The notes: generated by a model from the sequence alone, not told the origin. A DNA stretch of 55,681 bases from Flammeovirgaceae bacterium (GCA_021299455.1 JAJTGQ010000069.1:1-55681), one strand, 5' to 3'. Positions 43,642-53,235 are shown, counted from the stretch's first letter. Translations and numbers: made by a program.

Positions 43642-46146
43642 TTAGGCAGGATCGACATCAAAAACAATTTTTGCGTTTCTGAATTCCTTTGTTTCCATCA
43701 GGTTCTCGACAATGTCATACAATTGCTTCTTGATGTCACCTAGTTTCCCCTGATCGCGGCCAATTTTAATCAACACAGACATTAAGAACTCATTTCTTAT
43801 TTTTGATATCATAGGCTCGCCAGGCCCGATAATTTTAATACCCTTTTCTTTTTTCATGAGTAGATCGCTCAGTCTATGGGCAATTTCACTCGCTACCGTT
43901 TTGTTTGCATGCTTGATGGTGACTTCAATCAACCGGGAGAACGGTGGGTAAAAGAACTCTTGCCGGTCAATCAATTGTTCTTGAACAAATCCGATCACGT
44001 TATGTTTTATCACAAAGGTGAAAAGCGGATGTTCCGGATTTGATGTTTGTATCACAACTTTTCCTTTTTTCTCCCTTCGACCAGACCGTCCGCTTACCTG
44101 AGTAATCAACTGAAAAGCCCTTTCGTAGGATCGGAAGTCGGGGAAATGCATCATTCGATCGGCATCAAAGACCCCTACCAGGTTGACGTTATCAAAGTCG
44201 AGGCCTTTGGTGACCATTTGAGTGCCTACTAGAATATCTGTTTCCCCTTTTTCAAAGCTATTGATGATCGATTCATAACCGGATTTTGACCGCGTGGTAT
44301 CTAAATCCATTCGTTGAATTTTCGCGTCTGGAAAATAGAGCTTCAATTCTTCTTCCAGTTTCTCGGTGCCGTATCCCAAAGATTTAATTCTCTTCGATGA
44401 GCAGGTTGGACACTGGCTTGGCAAGTCTTCTTTGTACCCGCAATAATGGCAAATCATGGCATGTCGGTATTGGTGGTAAGTGAGACTTACAGAACAATTG
44501 ATACACTTAGGTACCCAACCGCAATCTTCGCATTCCACCATCGGTGAATAGCCTCTTCTGTTTTGAAAAAGAATAACCTGTTCTTTTTTTGATAAGGACT
44601 CTTTTATTTCATTGACAAGCAGCGATGCAAACTCGCCCTTCATTGTTTTTCTTTTTTTCTCTTTTGCTAAATCCGCAAAGAGTATTTCTGGTAGTTGAGC
44701 TTCACCAAAGCGTTCGGCAAGTGTAACCAGTCCATAACGCCCAGATTGGGCGTGGTAGAAAGATTCGACCGAAGGCGTAGCACTGCCCACGATAACTTTA
44801 GCATGGTGAATCTGTGCCATAACCATTGCCACATCTCGCGCATGATAGCGAGGAGCTGGTTCGTGTTGTTTGTATGAAGAGTCATGTTCTTCATCCACAA
44901 TAATGAGCCCCAAATTGTCAAAGGGAAGAAAGATGGAAGAACGAACTCCAATCACTAATTTGAATTTCCCGGAAAGAATGCCATTCCAAACCTCCACTCG
45001 CTCATTGTCAGAAAATTTAGAATGATAGACTCCCATCAAGCTTCCAAATATCTTTTTTAAGCGAAATACAATTTGAGTGGTAAGGGCGATTTCCGGCAAC
45101 AAGTAAAGTACTTGATTTCCACCGTCCAAAGCCCGCTTGATGAGGTCGATGTAGATTTCGGTCTTGCCACTTCCAGTAACGCCATGCAATAGAACCGTAC
45201 CTTTTTCATTGAGTCCCGATAGGACATCGTTTCGGGCAATCTGTTGGTTTTCACTCAGAAGTAGAGGTGCCACCTGCACAGGGTCTTCGAAGCCAAATCG
45301 AGGGACTGCAATTTCGAATTCTTCCAGAATTTTAGCTTTGACTAAACTGGCGTAAGCGGCCGGGGAAATTTCTTTTTTTAGCAATTCTGATTTAGCCATT
45401 CCGCGCTGATTTAGCTCAGGGTGAGAAAAAGCTGGAACTTCCTGCAGATATAGTAAAATAACTTCCTCTTGTTTGGGTTTAGCTGAAAGAGCTTCAAAAA
45501 GATTTTCCAGACTTTTCTTTTTTACATATTCCGGAACTAAACGAACATGCTTTTCAGTTTTTGGTTTGTATTTTTCTTTAATCTCCTCGTATAAAATGAT
45601 GGCGGCCTTGCTTACGAGCGATCGAAGGAGTGTGTAAATGTTTTTTGAATTAAGCAACTTAGTTACTTCCGTATAAGTTAATGAACTCTTCTGTAACCGG
45701 TGGAGTAGCACCCATTCTTTTTCTGAAAATTCAAATGAGGTATGGTCAGGGTCAAAATTGGGGTTGATTTGGACTTTCGATTCACTGGATAGCTTCAACC
45801 CCGATGGCAGAGCCGCGATCATCACTTCTCCCAACGTGCACAGATAGTAGTCTGCTATCCATTGATACAGGTTGAATTGTTGTGGATAGATGACTTCACT
45901 TTCGTCTAATAGCTCGAGTATTGACTTCGCCTCATAGTCTTTCGGAGGATTCTCGTGAACAGAAAAAATGATACCTGTAACTATTTTCTTTTTGCCGAAA
46001 GGAACAATTACTCGCTGGCCGGTTCTAATTTTTTCATTTAAAAGCTTAGGTACGCGGTAGGTAAATAAACGAGGAATCGGGACAGGTATAATCAGGTCGG
46101 CAAAAAGTGTCGAGGGTTCTTCGAATGGTAATTCACCGGTTGTCAT
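43642..46146 (-). CDS. priA: primosomal protein N' (PriA helicase)
   Basis: Replication-restart helicase of 834 residues. Order: N-terminal 3' DNA-binding domain (1-105), winged helix, then the helicase core with Walker A GVTGSGKTE (about 320), DEEH box LIIVDEEHDSSYKQ, QNRRGYSP, an eight-Cys zinc module (CEDCGWVPKCINC ... CHYCGY ... CPTC), and LVGTQMVTKGLDFDNV and QVSGRSGR in the second lobe. All functional motifs are intact. It lies downstream of namZ on the same strand, with 61 bp between. Confidence 0.96.
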   Translation of the reverse strand: MTTGELPFEEPSTLFADLIIPVPIPRLFTYRVPKLLNEKIRTGQRVIVPFGKKKIVTGIIFSVHENPPKDYEAKSILELLDESEVIYPQQFNLYQWIADYYLCTLGEVMIAALPSGLKLSSESKVQINPNFDPDHTSFEFSEKEWVLLHRLQKSSLTYTEVTKLLNSKNIYTLLRSLVSKAAIILYEEIKEKYKPKTEKHVRLVPEYVKKKSLENLFEALSAKPKQEEVILLYLQEVPAFSHPELNQRGMAKSELLKKEISPAAYASLVKAKILEEFEIAVPRFGFEDPVQVAPLLLSENQQIARNDVLSGLNEKGTVLLHGVTGSGKTEIYIDLIKRALDGGNQVLYLLPEIALTTQIVFRLKKIFGSLMGVYHSKFSDNERVEVWNGILSGKFKLVIGVRSSIFLPFDNLGLIIVDEEHDSSYKQHEPAPRYHARDVAMVMAQIHHAKVIVGSATPSVESFYHAQSGRYGLVTLAERFGEAQLPEILFADLAKEKKRKTMKGEFASLLVNEIKESLSKKEQVILFQNRRGYSPMVECEDCGWVPKCINCSVSLTYHQYRHAMICHYCGYKEDLPSQCPTCSSKRIKSLGYGTEKLEEELKLYFPDAKIQRMDLDTTRSKSGYESIINSFEKGETDILVGTQMVTKGLDFDNVNLVGVFDADRMMHFPDFRSYERAFQLITQVSGRSGRREKKGKVVIQTSNPEHPLFTFVIKHNVIGFVQEQLIDRQEFFYPPFSRLIEVTIKHANKTVASEIAHRLSDLLMKKEKGIKIIGPGEPMISKIRNEFLMSVLIKIGRDQGKLGDIKKQLYDIVENLMETKEFRNAKIVFDVDPA

Positions 46147-46207
46147 TTACTTGCAGCTGATCCTATAAATTGCATCAACAAAACTATCACTAATTTTCGA
46201 TCGGCAG

Positions 46208-47350
46208 CTACACTTGCAAAGCCAGAAATATTGCCACATTTACTGACCATTCTTTTGCATCCGTCAACTTTTCAATAGTGGGGTTGTCAATGGATTTGCC
46301 TCCGCAAAACACATCATGTGCGTTTGGGATTCCCAGGAGAAGATCCAGATGCTTTTCACCACTTGGGTTGGCAGCAGTTGGGTAAATAGCTGGCTTCAAT
46401 TGTGATGAATAGTGAACGGAAAGGTAATTCATCAACCACAACCCAATTTTAACGGGACTGAATTCTTTGTGGTTGGTAACATGAAAATACAGACCGTAAC
46501 AAAATTCGTTGGCATAGGTACTCCACATCGGTTGATAGGAGTAGGGGAAAGATTCGACCCCTTCGAAGTTATTGCTTTTGAAATCACGATGAAGTTGAAT
46601 CGCGTTGAGCCAGGGCGCACCTATCACCCGGAAGGGAAATGAAGTTCCTCTTCCCATATTTACATTCAAGCCTTCAAATAAACATGTACAAGGATAGAGC
46701 CAAACAGCCTGTAACTCATTCATTGATGGTGATGGTGGGATAAATGATAGCTCCACGTTATTACTAAAAGGAATAACTTCCCATTCGATGTCCAGTTGTC
46801 TTTCATGAATGAACCACCGGGTCAACTCTCCAAAAGATTGTGAAAAGGTAAGTGGCATCGGCCAACGTCCGAGAAAAGACTGACAACTTGGTTCCAGCAT
46901 GGGTCCTTCGATACTGTCAAGGCTGCGTTGGCTTATGTTAGGTCTGTCTAAAAGAATTATTTTTTTACCACTTGCCGCACAAGCCTCCAGCATGTACGTA
47001 ATTGTCCACCAATACGTGTAAAAGCGGCAGCCAATATTGGGCAGATCGATCAGTATGATATCGATGTCTTCCAGATCACTGGAATGGGGCTTCATATTTT
47101 CACCGTAAAGACTGACGATGGGAAGATTAGTATAGGGGTCTAAGGCGTTTTTTTGTGCCATTCCATCTTCCCCTTGTGATAGAATGCCATGTTCAGGAGA
47201 AAATAGTTTTTTGATTGAGAAACCTTGGCGTAAAAGTTCATGCGCAACTGGATACCCAGACCCAGAAAATGTAGCATGATTCGTGAGCAACCCCAACGGA
47301 CGATCTTTCAGCTGCGCATAGTTCTCAGTAAAACAATCAACTCCTAACAT
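46208..47350 (-). CDS. exo-beta-N-acetylmuramidase NamZ-like protein (DUF1343), no signal peptide
   Basis: DUF1343 enzymes such as NamZ remove terminal MurNAc from peptidoglycan fragments during recycling. The 380-residue protein shows the family blocks GLLTNHATF, KLFSPEHGI, LPIVSLYGE, ILIDLPNIGCRFYTYWWT, LLDRPN, MGRGTSFPFRVIGAPW. It begins directly at the catalytic domain (MLGVDCFTENY), so there is no signal peptide, although known members are exported. Upstream, after CAA, comes the in-frame TGA of the DUF255 gene (TGA CAA ATG), so no longer start is possible. A cytoplasmic role is inferred. Confidence 0.85.
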   Translation of the reverse strand: MLGVDCFTENYAQLKDRPLGLLTNHATFSGSGYPVAHELLRQGFSIKKLFSPEHGILSQGEDGMAQKNALDPYTNLPIVSLYGENMKPHSSDLEDIDIILIDLPNIGCRFYTYWWTITYMLEACAASGKKIILLDRPNISQRSLDSIEGPMLEPSCQSFLGRWPMPLTFSQSFGELTRWFIHERQLDIEWEVIPFSNNVELSFIPPSPSMNELQAVWLYPCTCLFEGLNVNMGRGTSFPFRVIGAPWLNAIQLHRDFKSNNFEGVESFPYSYQPMWSTYANEFCYGLYFHVTNHKEFSPVKIGLWLMNYLSVHYSSQLKPAIYPTAANPSGEKHLDLLLGIPNAHDVFCGGKSIDNPTIEKLTDAKEWSVNVAIFLALQV

Positions 47351-47353
47351 TTG

Positions 47354-49351
47354 TCAAATTGCATTCAATTGGATTAATGCTGCCTTCACAGAATCAACCG
47401 GAAGTTGACATGTCATATTTTGGCAAACATAGATTTTTGTTTTTTCATCGCTTGCCTCCCTGCCGGTCAGCAAAGGCAACTCACTTTTGTTAATGGCCCC
47501 CGCGAAGGTGGCAAAAGGTAGATAGTGTTGAGCAAGTTCTTTCCGTAGTTGCTCAGCGTTGGTCCCCACGATGACCACTTCAATACTTGGCATAGAAATT
47601 TCTGTTGCTAGAACTGCCCAATGACACATATAAATGGGTTCAGATTCAATGAGGGTTGATAGTCGGGTGACCATGGTTCCCGCTAAATCTCGCCATTCTG
47701 ACTTTCCAAGCAGAGTGCCTAATTGATGTAAGTTTCTTGCCATCATCGCATTGGAAGAGGGTATAACATTATCAAAAATTTCTTTTTTTCTCGCGATGAG
47801 CTGCTCAGCAAAATTGCTGTTAAAATAAAAGTAGTTTTCAGACAGATCGAAAAAATCAGTCAACGTAACTTCACACCAATGTTCGGCTTTTGAGAGATAA
47901 CTTTCGTTGAATGTTGCCTGATACAATGAAGTATATGCCTGAATCAGGGACGCATAGTCGTCCAGGAATCCAGTCGTAGTAGAACACCTGCCCTTGAATG
48001 ACCGGTAAATCTTGTTTTCGCTGATCAAGTTAGCCTCAATAAAGCCAATGGCTCGTTCTGCCATTGATAAGAAATACTTGTCGCCAAATGCTTTGTAAGC
48101 GTCCGTTAAACCTTGGATGGTCATGGCGTTCCAGCCGGTGAGGATCTTGTCGTCAAGGCCTGGTTTGGTTCGCGCGTTCCTGGCTCCAAGAAGTATGTTA
48201 ATGCTCTCACCTAATTTTTCGTTGGGTTCACGTTCACTCTGTCTCTTTAAAATATTCTTCCCGTGTTCCCAATTTCCTTCAGGTGTAACATCAAAATAAT
48301 CGATTAAAGCCGCTGCCTCTGATCCCAGTAAGGTCGAGATCTCGTCATGCGACCAAACATAGAATTTGCCTTCCTCTCCTTCGCTGTCTGCATCGAGTGC
48401 TGAATAAAAACCACCTTCTGAATCAATCATCTCCCGTTCCAACCAACGCACTGTTTCATAAACTACCGTTCGATAGAGTTTTTCACTTGTCAAGCTGTAG
48501 GCTTCAGCGTAGAGACTCAATAGTTGGGCATTGTCGTACAACATTTTTTCAAAGTGAGGGGCAAACCATTCACCGTCTACCGAATACCGAGCAAATCCTC
48601 CACCGATTTGGTCGTAGATGCCTCCCGCAGCTATCTTTTGCAGCGTAAGATGAAGCATATCAAGGGCCATTTTGTTTTTGCTTATCTGGTAGTAGCGCGC
48701 GAGAAAGAGCCAAGTAGACGGCATGACAAACTTGGGTGCTTTTTCAATTCCCCCAAACGTAAAATCGAATCGATTTTCTAAGGTGTCAAACATCTTATCC
48801 AACATCTCACGTGAGATCGAGGTATTGTTGTCCAGCTTTTTAAATCGCTGTAGGTCGGATATTCCTAGATGATTTTTCAAGTCGTTGGCCGATGACTCGA
48901 TTTCGTTTCTTTTTTCTTTGAATGCTTTCGTTATCTGAAGTAGTAATTGTGCCCAGTTCTTTGGAGGAAAGTAAGTACCACCGAAAAATGGCTTTTGATC
49001 GGGTGTCAAGAAAACATTCAGTGGCCACCCACCATTTTGCTTCATGGCCTGAACGGCCTCCATATAGATTTGATCTATGTCGGGGCGCTCTTCCCGATCT
49101 AGCTTGATGCAAACGAAATGCTCGTTCATCAATTGAGCGATGTCTTCATTCTCAAAGCTTTGGTGAGCCATCACATGGCACCAGTGACACGAGGAATATC
49201 CAATGCTTAATAGAATCGGCTTATCTTCTTTCTTTGCTTTGTTTAGCGCTTCTTCATTCCACTCAAACCAATCCACCGGATTGCTGGCATGCTGCAGTAA
49301 GTAGGGCGAGGTTGAGTGAATCAGTCGATTCGACTTTGATGGATTTGTCAT
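47354..49351 (-). CDS. thioredoxin-fold protein of the DUF255/YyaL (SSP411) family
   Basis: A 665-residue protein from ATG 49351. The N-terminal thioredoxin-like domain shows [17 protein letters not shown] and the active-site [14 protein letters not shown] (CxxC), then [10 protein letters not shown] and [13 protein letters not shown]. Residues about 200-600 form an (alpha/alpha)6 barrel of the six-hairpin glycosidase-like type ([33 protein letters not shown]-like). The biochemical role is unknown in bacteria. A TTG at 49360 could extend it by three residues. The NamZ-like gene follows three bases after the stop, in the same frame. Confidence 0.9.
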   Translation of the reverse strand: MTNPSKSNRLIHSTSPYLLQHASNPVDWFEWNEEALNKAKKEDKPILLSIGYSSCHWCHVMAHQSFENEDIAQLMNEHFVCIKLDREERPDIDQIYMEAVQAMKQNGGWPLNVFLTPDQKPFFGGTYFPPKNWAQLLLQITKAFKEKRNEIESSANDLKNHLGISDLQRFKKLDNNTSISREMLDKMFDTLENRFDFTFGGIEKAPKFVMPSTWLFLARYYQISKNKMALDMLHLTLQKIAAGGIYDQIGGGFARYSVDGEWFAPHFEKMLYDNAQLLSLYAEAYSLTSEKLYRTVVYETVRWLEREMIDSEGGFYSALDADSEGEEGKFYVWSHDEISTLLGSEAAALIDYFDVTPEGNWEHGKNILKRQSEREPNEKLGESINILLGARNARTKPGLDDKILTGWNAMTIQGLTDAYKAFGDKYFLSMAERAIGFIEANLISENKIYRSFKGRCSTTTGFLDDYASLIQAYTSLYQATFNESYLSKAEHWCEVTLTDFFDLSENYFYFNSNFAEQLIARKKEIFDNVIPSSNAMMARNLHQLGTLLGKSEWRDLAGTMVTRLSTLIESEPIYMCHWAVLATEISMPSIEVVIVGTNAEQLRKELAQHYLPFATFAGAINKSELPLLTGREASDEKTKIYVCQNMTCQLPVDSVKAALIQLNAI

Positions 49352-49389
49352 GCGATACAATGGATGATGTCACTTACTCCAAAATGATA

Positions 49390-49421
49390 CAATAAAAAAT
49401 GCCACGCTTTTGGCGTGGCAT
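49390..49421 (-). terminator. intrinsic terminator of the RRM-protein gene
   Basis: A 9-bp perfect stem, ATGCCACGC (49399-49407) and GCGTGGCAT (49413-49421), with loop TTTTG. On the minus strand it is followed by a T-rich tract (complement of AATAAAAAA). It lies 85 bp after the stop at 49506. The only minus-strand gene in front of it is the RNA-binding protein gene. Confidence 0.85.
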
Positions 49422-49505
49422 CAAAGTTCTTACTACTTCGGTGAACTCAGGCTACCGGACAATACCATTCAGTATCACCTACGTAGTACAAGTATTTCAA
49501 GTCGA

Positions 49506-49832
49506 TTAATAATCTCTGTTGAAATCGCCCCTGCGGAAACCACCGCCACCGCCACCACGGTTGCCACCGCGGCCACCACCACTACCTTCTTCGCGTGGGC
49601 GAGCCTCGTTAACCACTAGGTTTTTGCCCATGAAATCAGCACCGTTGAGTTCATTGATAGCATTTTTTCCGGCTGTGTCGTCAGCCATTTCTACGAATCC
49701 AAAGCCACGGCTACGCTGTGTTACTTTGTCCATGATAATCTTCGCAGAGCTTACTTCACCGTACTCGGAGAATAACTGCTTCATTTGTTCCTCGGTTGCC
49801 TTCCAGGGAATGTTGGCTACATAAATGTTCAT
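49506..49832 (-). CDS. RRM-domain RNA-binding protein
   Basis: A 108-residue protein beginning MNIYVANIPWKATEEQM (ATG 49832). Residues 1-80 form one RNA recognition motif: RNP2 IYVANIP and RNP1 RGFGFVEM. The tail is Gly/Arg-rich (GGGRGGNRGGGGGGFRRGDF), like bacterial and plant glycine-rich RNA-binding proteins. The likely role is RNA chaperone or post-transcriptional regulator, as with the Rbp proteins of Bacteroides. It has its own promoter, an about 105-nt leader and its own terminator, so it is a single-gene unit. The longer reading frame to 49898 has no family support. Confidence 0.92.
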   Translation of the reverse strand: MNIYVANIPWKATEEQMKQLFSEYGEVSSAKIIMDKVTQRSRGFGFVEMADDTAGKNAINELNGADFMGKNLVVNEARPREEGSGGGRGGNRGGGGGGFRRGDFNRDY

Positions 49833-49940
49833 TTGTGTTTTTGAAATTAAGTGATAAAATGTTGTTGCTAAATCAATAAGGCCGAACCGACAATGCACTC
49901 ACTAGGTGGGATACTTTCTGGTAGGTTTTACTTCATTAAC
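49833..49940 (-). promoter_or_regulatory. long 5' leader of the RRM-protein mRNA
   Basis: If the promoter at 49944-49975 is used, about 105 nt lie before the ATG. The leader contains CCCACCTAGTGAGTG and GGTTCGGCC segments that are GC-richer than the rest and could fold, followed by an A-rich stretch before the start codon. Long leaders are common for autoregulated or cold-responsive RNA-binding proteins; no conserved riboswitch is recognised. Confidence 0.4.
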
Positions 49941-49943
49941 ATT

Positions 49944-49975
49944 CAAATATAGCTATTTATTCAAAACAAAAGCAA
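49944..49975 (-). promoter_or_regulatory. Bacteroidota-type promoter for the RRM-protein gene
   Basis: On the minus strand the -33 TTG (49975-49973) and the exact -7 element TATATTTG (49951-49944) are 21 nt apart. Predicted transcription starts near 49938. Confidence 0.65.
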
Positions 49976-50009
49976 ATCGGGGCGTTTTATGGGCTGAGAA
50001 CGGCATGTT

Positions 50010-50489
50010 CTAGTGGTAGGTGGCATTTTCAGACATAAACTTCTTTAAGCCAGCAACTGCAGTCGCTCGGACTTTATTTTGAAGCAAAGGAGACCAACCA
50101 AGGAGTATTCCTGGTGCCCCTAACGCCATTCTAGTCCATTTCCAAAAGTCGAAACGGTCAATATGCCTTAAAATCAGCCCCTCTTTGAATTCAAAGTAGG
50201 CGTCAATCTTGTTGAGCACTTTTCGACCTGTTCGTGAGAAAGAATAGGCGGCTTCCCAATGGCAGGATCCTTTTCGATCATCAGCCCTGACTTGACTGAA
50301 GGTAAGTGAAAAATTCCTGGCACTAACGGCTAACATATGCCACATGGCTTTGGCTTCTTTTCCCTTTAAATTTTGAAAGGCCGGGTCGCTGAAAGTCACC
50401 TCTTCGTGGTAACAACTTTGCATGGTTTGCCAGTCTTTTTGTTGAAATGCGGTGTAAAACTTTTCAATGAGCTTTTCGTGTTGGTTCAT
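50010..50489 (-). CDS. NTF2-like / SnoaL-type polyketide-cyclase-fold protein
   Basis: A 159-residue protein with the NTF2-like fold signature: an N-terminal helix pair (LIEKFYTAFQQKDWQTMQSCYHEEVTFSDPAF), then a curved sheet with HWEAAYSFSRTGRKVLNKIDAYFEFKEGLILRHIDRFD. The C-terminal 40 residues (MALGAPGILLGWSPLLQNKVR) follow a known variant of the family with an extra hydrophobic end. These are often described as nuclear transport factor 2 family proteins; the ligand is unknown. It is divergent from the gamma-glutamyltransferase-family gene. Confidence 0.83.
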   Translation of the reverse strand: MNQHEKLIEKFYTAFQQKDWQTMQSCYHEEVTFSDPAFQNLKGKEAKAMWHMLAVSARNFSLTFSQVRADDRKGSCHWEAAYSFSRTGRKVLNKIDAYFEFKEGLILRHIDRFDFWKWTRMALGAPGILLGWSPLLQNKVRATAVAGLKKFMSENATYH

Positions 50490-50596
50490 AACTTTCCTTT
50501 GGTGGATCGTCCGATCCGTTCGTTGATCAATTGTTTTTCAGAATCTGAAATATCAATTACATTGTCGGTAAGTATCTTATACTGATTCTTAAAAAT

Positions 50597-52459
50597 ATGA
50601 AAATAAAACTGCTTTTAATATGGTCCGTTGGCTTGGCAAATGGATTGATGGCCCAGTCGTTTAATAATCTTCCTGTCAACACTCAAAAGCCACCGCTTCA
50701 CGGTAAACATTGGATGGCGATAACTGGAAAGCCACTGGCCGCTACAGCAGGAGCTATGATTTTTAATAAGGGCGGCAACGCGGTGGATGCCTCATGCGCT
50801 ATGCTGGCAGCAACATGTACCATGTGGGATGTGCTGAGCTGGGGCGGTGAGACCCAAGCCTTGATTTACAATCCCAAGACAAAGAAAGTAATCGCCATCA
50901 ATGCGCTGGGTGTTGCGCCCACAGGAGCTACTGCGGATTTTTTCAAAGGAAAAGGGATGAAGTATCCGCCCGAGTTCGGGCCGTTGGCTGCCGTGACGCC
51001 CGGCACAGCAGGTGGACTGATGACCATGTTGGCGGAGTATGGCACCATGAGCCTTAAAGAAGTTCTTGCACCGGCTATGCAACTAGCGGAAGGGTATCCC
51101 ATCGAAGCCCAAACTGCCAATTCAATTGAGCGGGGTAAGGAAGAAATAAAGAAGTGGCCGTACTCTAAAAAAGTTTTCCTCACTCATTTAGGAGAAAAGA
51201 GGGAAGCTCCCGATGCAGGAGAAATATTTGTGCAGAAGGATCTGTTGGCAACCCTTCAAAAACTAGTTGAAGCAGAGCAACTGGCTTTGAAAAAGGGAAA
51301 GGATAGGAAGACGGCCATCTATGCAGCCTATGATCGATTTTATCGGGGTGATATTGCCAAGGAAATAGTAAGAGGCAGTCAAGAGCAAGGTGGCTTATTC
51401 ACCGAAGTCGATCTGGCAAATTGGAAAGTCAAGATTGAGGAACCTTTAATGACGAACTACCGCGGCATTGAGGTTTATAAATGTCAACAATGGACGCAAG
51501 GACCTGCCATGCTACAGACACTAAACATTCTGGAAAATTATGATTTGAAAAGCATGGGGTATAATTCAACCAAATACATTCACACGGTTTATCAGGCGAT
51601 GAATCTTGCTTTTGCTGATCGTGATTTTTACTATGGCGACCCCGCGTTCGCACCAGAGGAACCGATGAAAGGGCTTCTTTCCAAGGAATATGCGAAGGAA
51701 CGGATGAAGTTGATCAACCCAGAGATGAATGATCCGAAAATAGGCCCTGGAGATCCCTATTTACTGGACGGGAAACAAAACCCTTATCAGGACATACTTT
51801 CGAAGTGGGGTAAAAGTCAAGCTTTTAACTCGACCCAAGTGAACCCTCTCGATGAAAAGTATTTGGAATCGTTTACGGCAGGTACCACTTCGGTAGAGGC
51901 TGCTGACAAAGAAGGTTGGGTGGTATCAATTACGCCTAGTGGAGGGTGGGTGCCTGCTTGTATTGCAGGTAATACAGGAGTGGGTATGAGCCAACGGATG
52001 CAGTCATTTGTGCTGGACGTCAAAGAGAATCCGTTTAATGTGGTCGAACCAGGCAAACGACCACGTGTTACCTTGACACCTAGTTTAGCACTTAAAGATG
52101 GGAAACCATTCTTATCATTTGCTAAGCAAGCTGGCGATGAACAAGATCAATTACTTATTCAGTTCTTTCTTAACATCGTTGAGTTTGGGATGACGGTTCA
52201 AGAGGCGTGTGAGGCACCAAGCTTCAAAACACTTCAAATGTATTCCAGCTTTGGCGATCATGAAAGAGTTCCGGGGGGATTGACGTTGAACAACGCGATG
52301 CCTACATGGGTGAGAAAGGATCTAAGCCGCATGGGCTACAAACTTTCTTACCAAGAGCGCACAAGTGGTCCGATCAATGCTATTTGGTTTGATTGGAAAC
52401 ACGGTAGCTTCTGGGGCGGAAGCAGCAATCATGGCGAAGATTATGGAATCGGCTGGTAG
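50597..52459 (+). CDS. gamma-glutamyltransferase-family N-terminal nucleophile hydrolase
   Basis: A 620-residue exported enzyme (signal peptide MKIKLLLIWSVGLANGLMAQ). Ntn-hydrolase features are present: KGGNAVDASCAML near residue 58, GPLAAVTPGTAGGL, and the self-cleavage site AG|TTSVEAADKEG, giving nucleophile Thr430. Classical GGT has TTHxSVVD and an SPGG oxyanion motif; here the residue after TT is Ser and the later site reads FAKQAGDEQDQ, so it belongs to a divergent branch close to the YwrD/acylase-like group. It may cleave another amide. It is monocistronic. Confidence 0.85.
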   Translation: MKIKLLLIWSVGLANGLMAQSFNNLPVNTQKPPLHGKHWMAITGKPLAATAGAMIFNKGGNAVDASCAMLAATCTMWDVLSWGGETQALIYNPKTKKVIAINALGVAPTGATADFFKGKGMKYPPEFGPLAAVTPGTAGGLMTMLAEYGTMSLKEVLAPAMQLAEGYPIEAQTANSIERGKEEIKKWPYSKKVFLTHLGEKREAPDAGEIFVQKDLLATLQKLVEAEQLALKKGKDRKTAIYAAYDRFYRGDIAKEIVRGSQEQGGLFTEVDLANWKVKIEEPLMTNYRGIEVYKCQQWTQGPAMLQTLNILENYDLKSMGYNSTKYIHTVYQAMNLAFADRDFYYGDPAFAPEEPMKGLLSKEYAKERMKLINPEMNDPKIGPGDPYLLDGKQNPYQDILSKWGKSQAFNSTQVNPLDEKYLESFTAGTTSVEAADKEGWVVSITPSGGWVPACIAGNTGVGMSQRMQSFVLDVKENPFNVVEPGKRPRVTLTPSLALKDGKPFLSFAKQAGDEQDQLLIQFFLNIVEFGMTVQEACEAPSFKTLQMYSSFGDHERVPGGLTLNNAMPTWVRKDLSRMGYKLSYQERTSGPINAIWFDWKHGSFWGGSSNHGEDYGIGW

Positions 52460-52488
52460 TTGTACCAGTCGAATGAGCTTATTGTGGG

Positions 52489-53235
52489 CTAGTAGGCTCT
52501 ATCCACAGAACCTGATCCGTAAACCTTCTTAGTTAGGTTTTTCGTATTGCCTTTGTGTTTAAGCACTCCGCTACCAAGAACAGTCGCGTCTAAGCTATTG
52601 GAAACGGTTAATTCACAGCTCCCAGATCCACTCATTTTTACTTTCGCGCTTTCCAGTTCACATGAAAAAGCGGTTACACTTCCACTGCCGCTCATATTTA
52701 TATCGTTGGCTGTTGCATAGCCTTTCAGCGCCACGTTTCCTGATCCGCTGACTTCTGTTTTGAGATTGTTTCCTTTGATGTCAAGATCGATTGTGCCACT
52801 TCCAGCCACTCCTAAACTTAAGTAATCGGACGCGATAGAGTTTTCAGAAATAATTTTCCCGCTTCCATTCACTTGCAACTCGGATACATTCTTTACACTC
52901 ACCATCAACTTCATTGTGGGCTTCAATTTAATGTCGTCAATTTTTGCCCAAATACTTTTGTTGGGCGCATCCGGTTTTCGCTCCACATTAATCATCAACA
53001 CACCGTTTTCCACTTTAATGGTGGTTAATTCGTAGATCTCTGTTAAGGCTTCAACGTTTACCTCTTGCTTGTTTGTTTGCTTGAGGTATACTGTGTAGTT
53101 AGAATTTACATAGATGCTCTTAAACTCCGGCAGTTCGAGTGTTTTCTTGGTTGTTTGAGAAAACGTAAAGGAGGCTATCGATAACAGTAGCAACGTCATT
53201 AAAATGATTACAAACAAAGAGTTAATCCTTTTCAT
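52489..53235 (-). CDS. head GIN domain-containing exported protein (DUF2807)
   Basis: A 248-residue protein from ATG 53235 with a signal peptide (MKRINSLFVIILMTLLLLSIASFTFS). The mature part is a DUF2807/GIN adhesin domain made of right-handed beta-helix turns with the repeated SGSG motif (VSGSGNVALKG, MSGSGSVTAF, MSGSGSCELTV, VLGSGVLKHKG). These proteins are thought to sit in the periplasm or at the surface; function is unknown. An upstream ATG at 53277 would place 14 residues before the signal peptide. Confidence 0.87.
   Translation of the reverse strand: MKRINSLFVIILMTLLLLSIASFTFSQTTKKTLELPEFKSIYVNSNYTVYLKQTNKQEVNVEALTEIYELTTIKVENGVLMINVERKPDAPNKSIWAKIDDIKLKPTMKLMVSVKNVSELQVNGSGKIISENSIASDYLSLGVAGSGTIDLDIKGNNLKTEVSGSGNVALKGYATANDINMSGSGSVTAFSCELESAKVKMSGSGSCELTVSNSLDATVLGSGVLKHKGNTKNLTKKVYGSGSVDRAY

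Noticed and set aside
46179-46186. TAGTTTTG on the minus strand as a separate priA promoter
   Set aside because: The nearest TTG is about 30 nt away, too far for the usual spacing, and priA can be read from the upstream genes.
47351-47356. TGA readthrough or selenocysteine joining DUF255 and NamZ
   Set aside because: No selenocysteine insertion element is seen and both parts are complete without it.
49833-49898. N-terminal extension of the RRM protein to 49898
   Set aside because: It lies in the leader and adds residues not found in RRM proteins, which start at the first beta strand.
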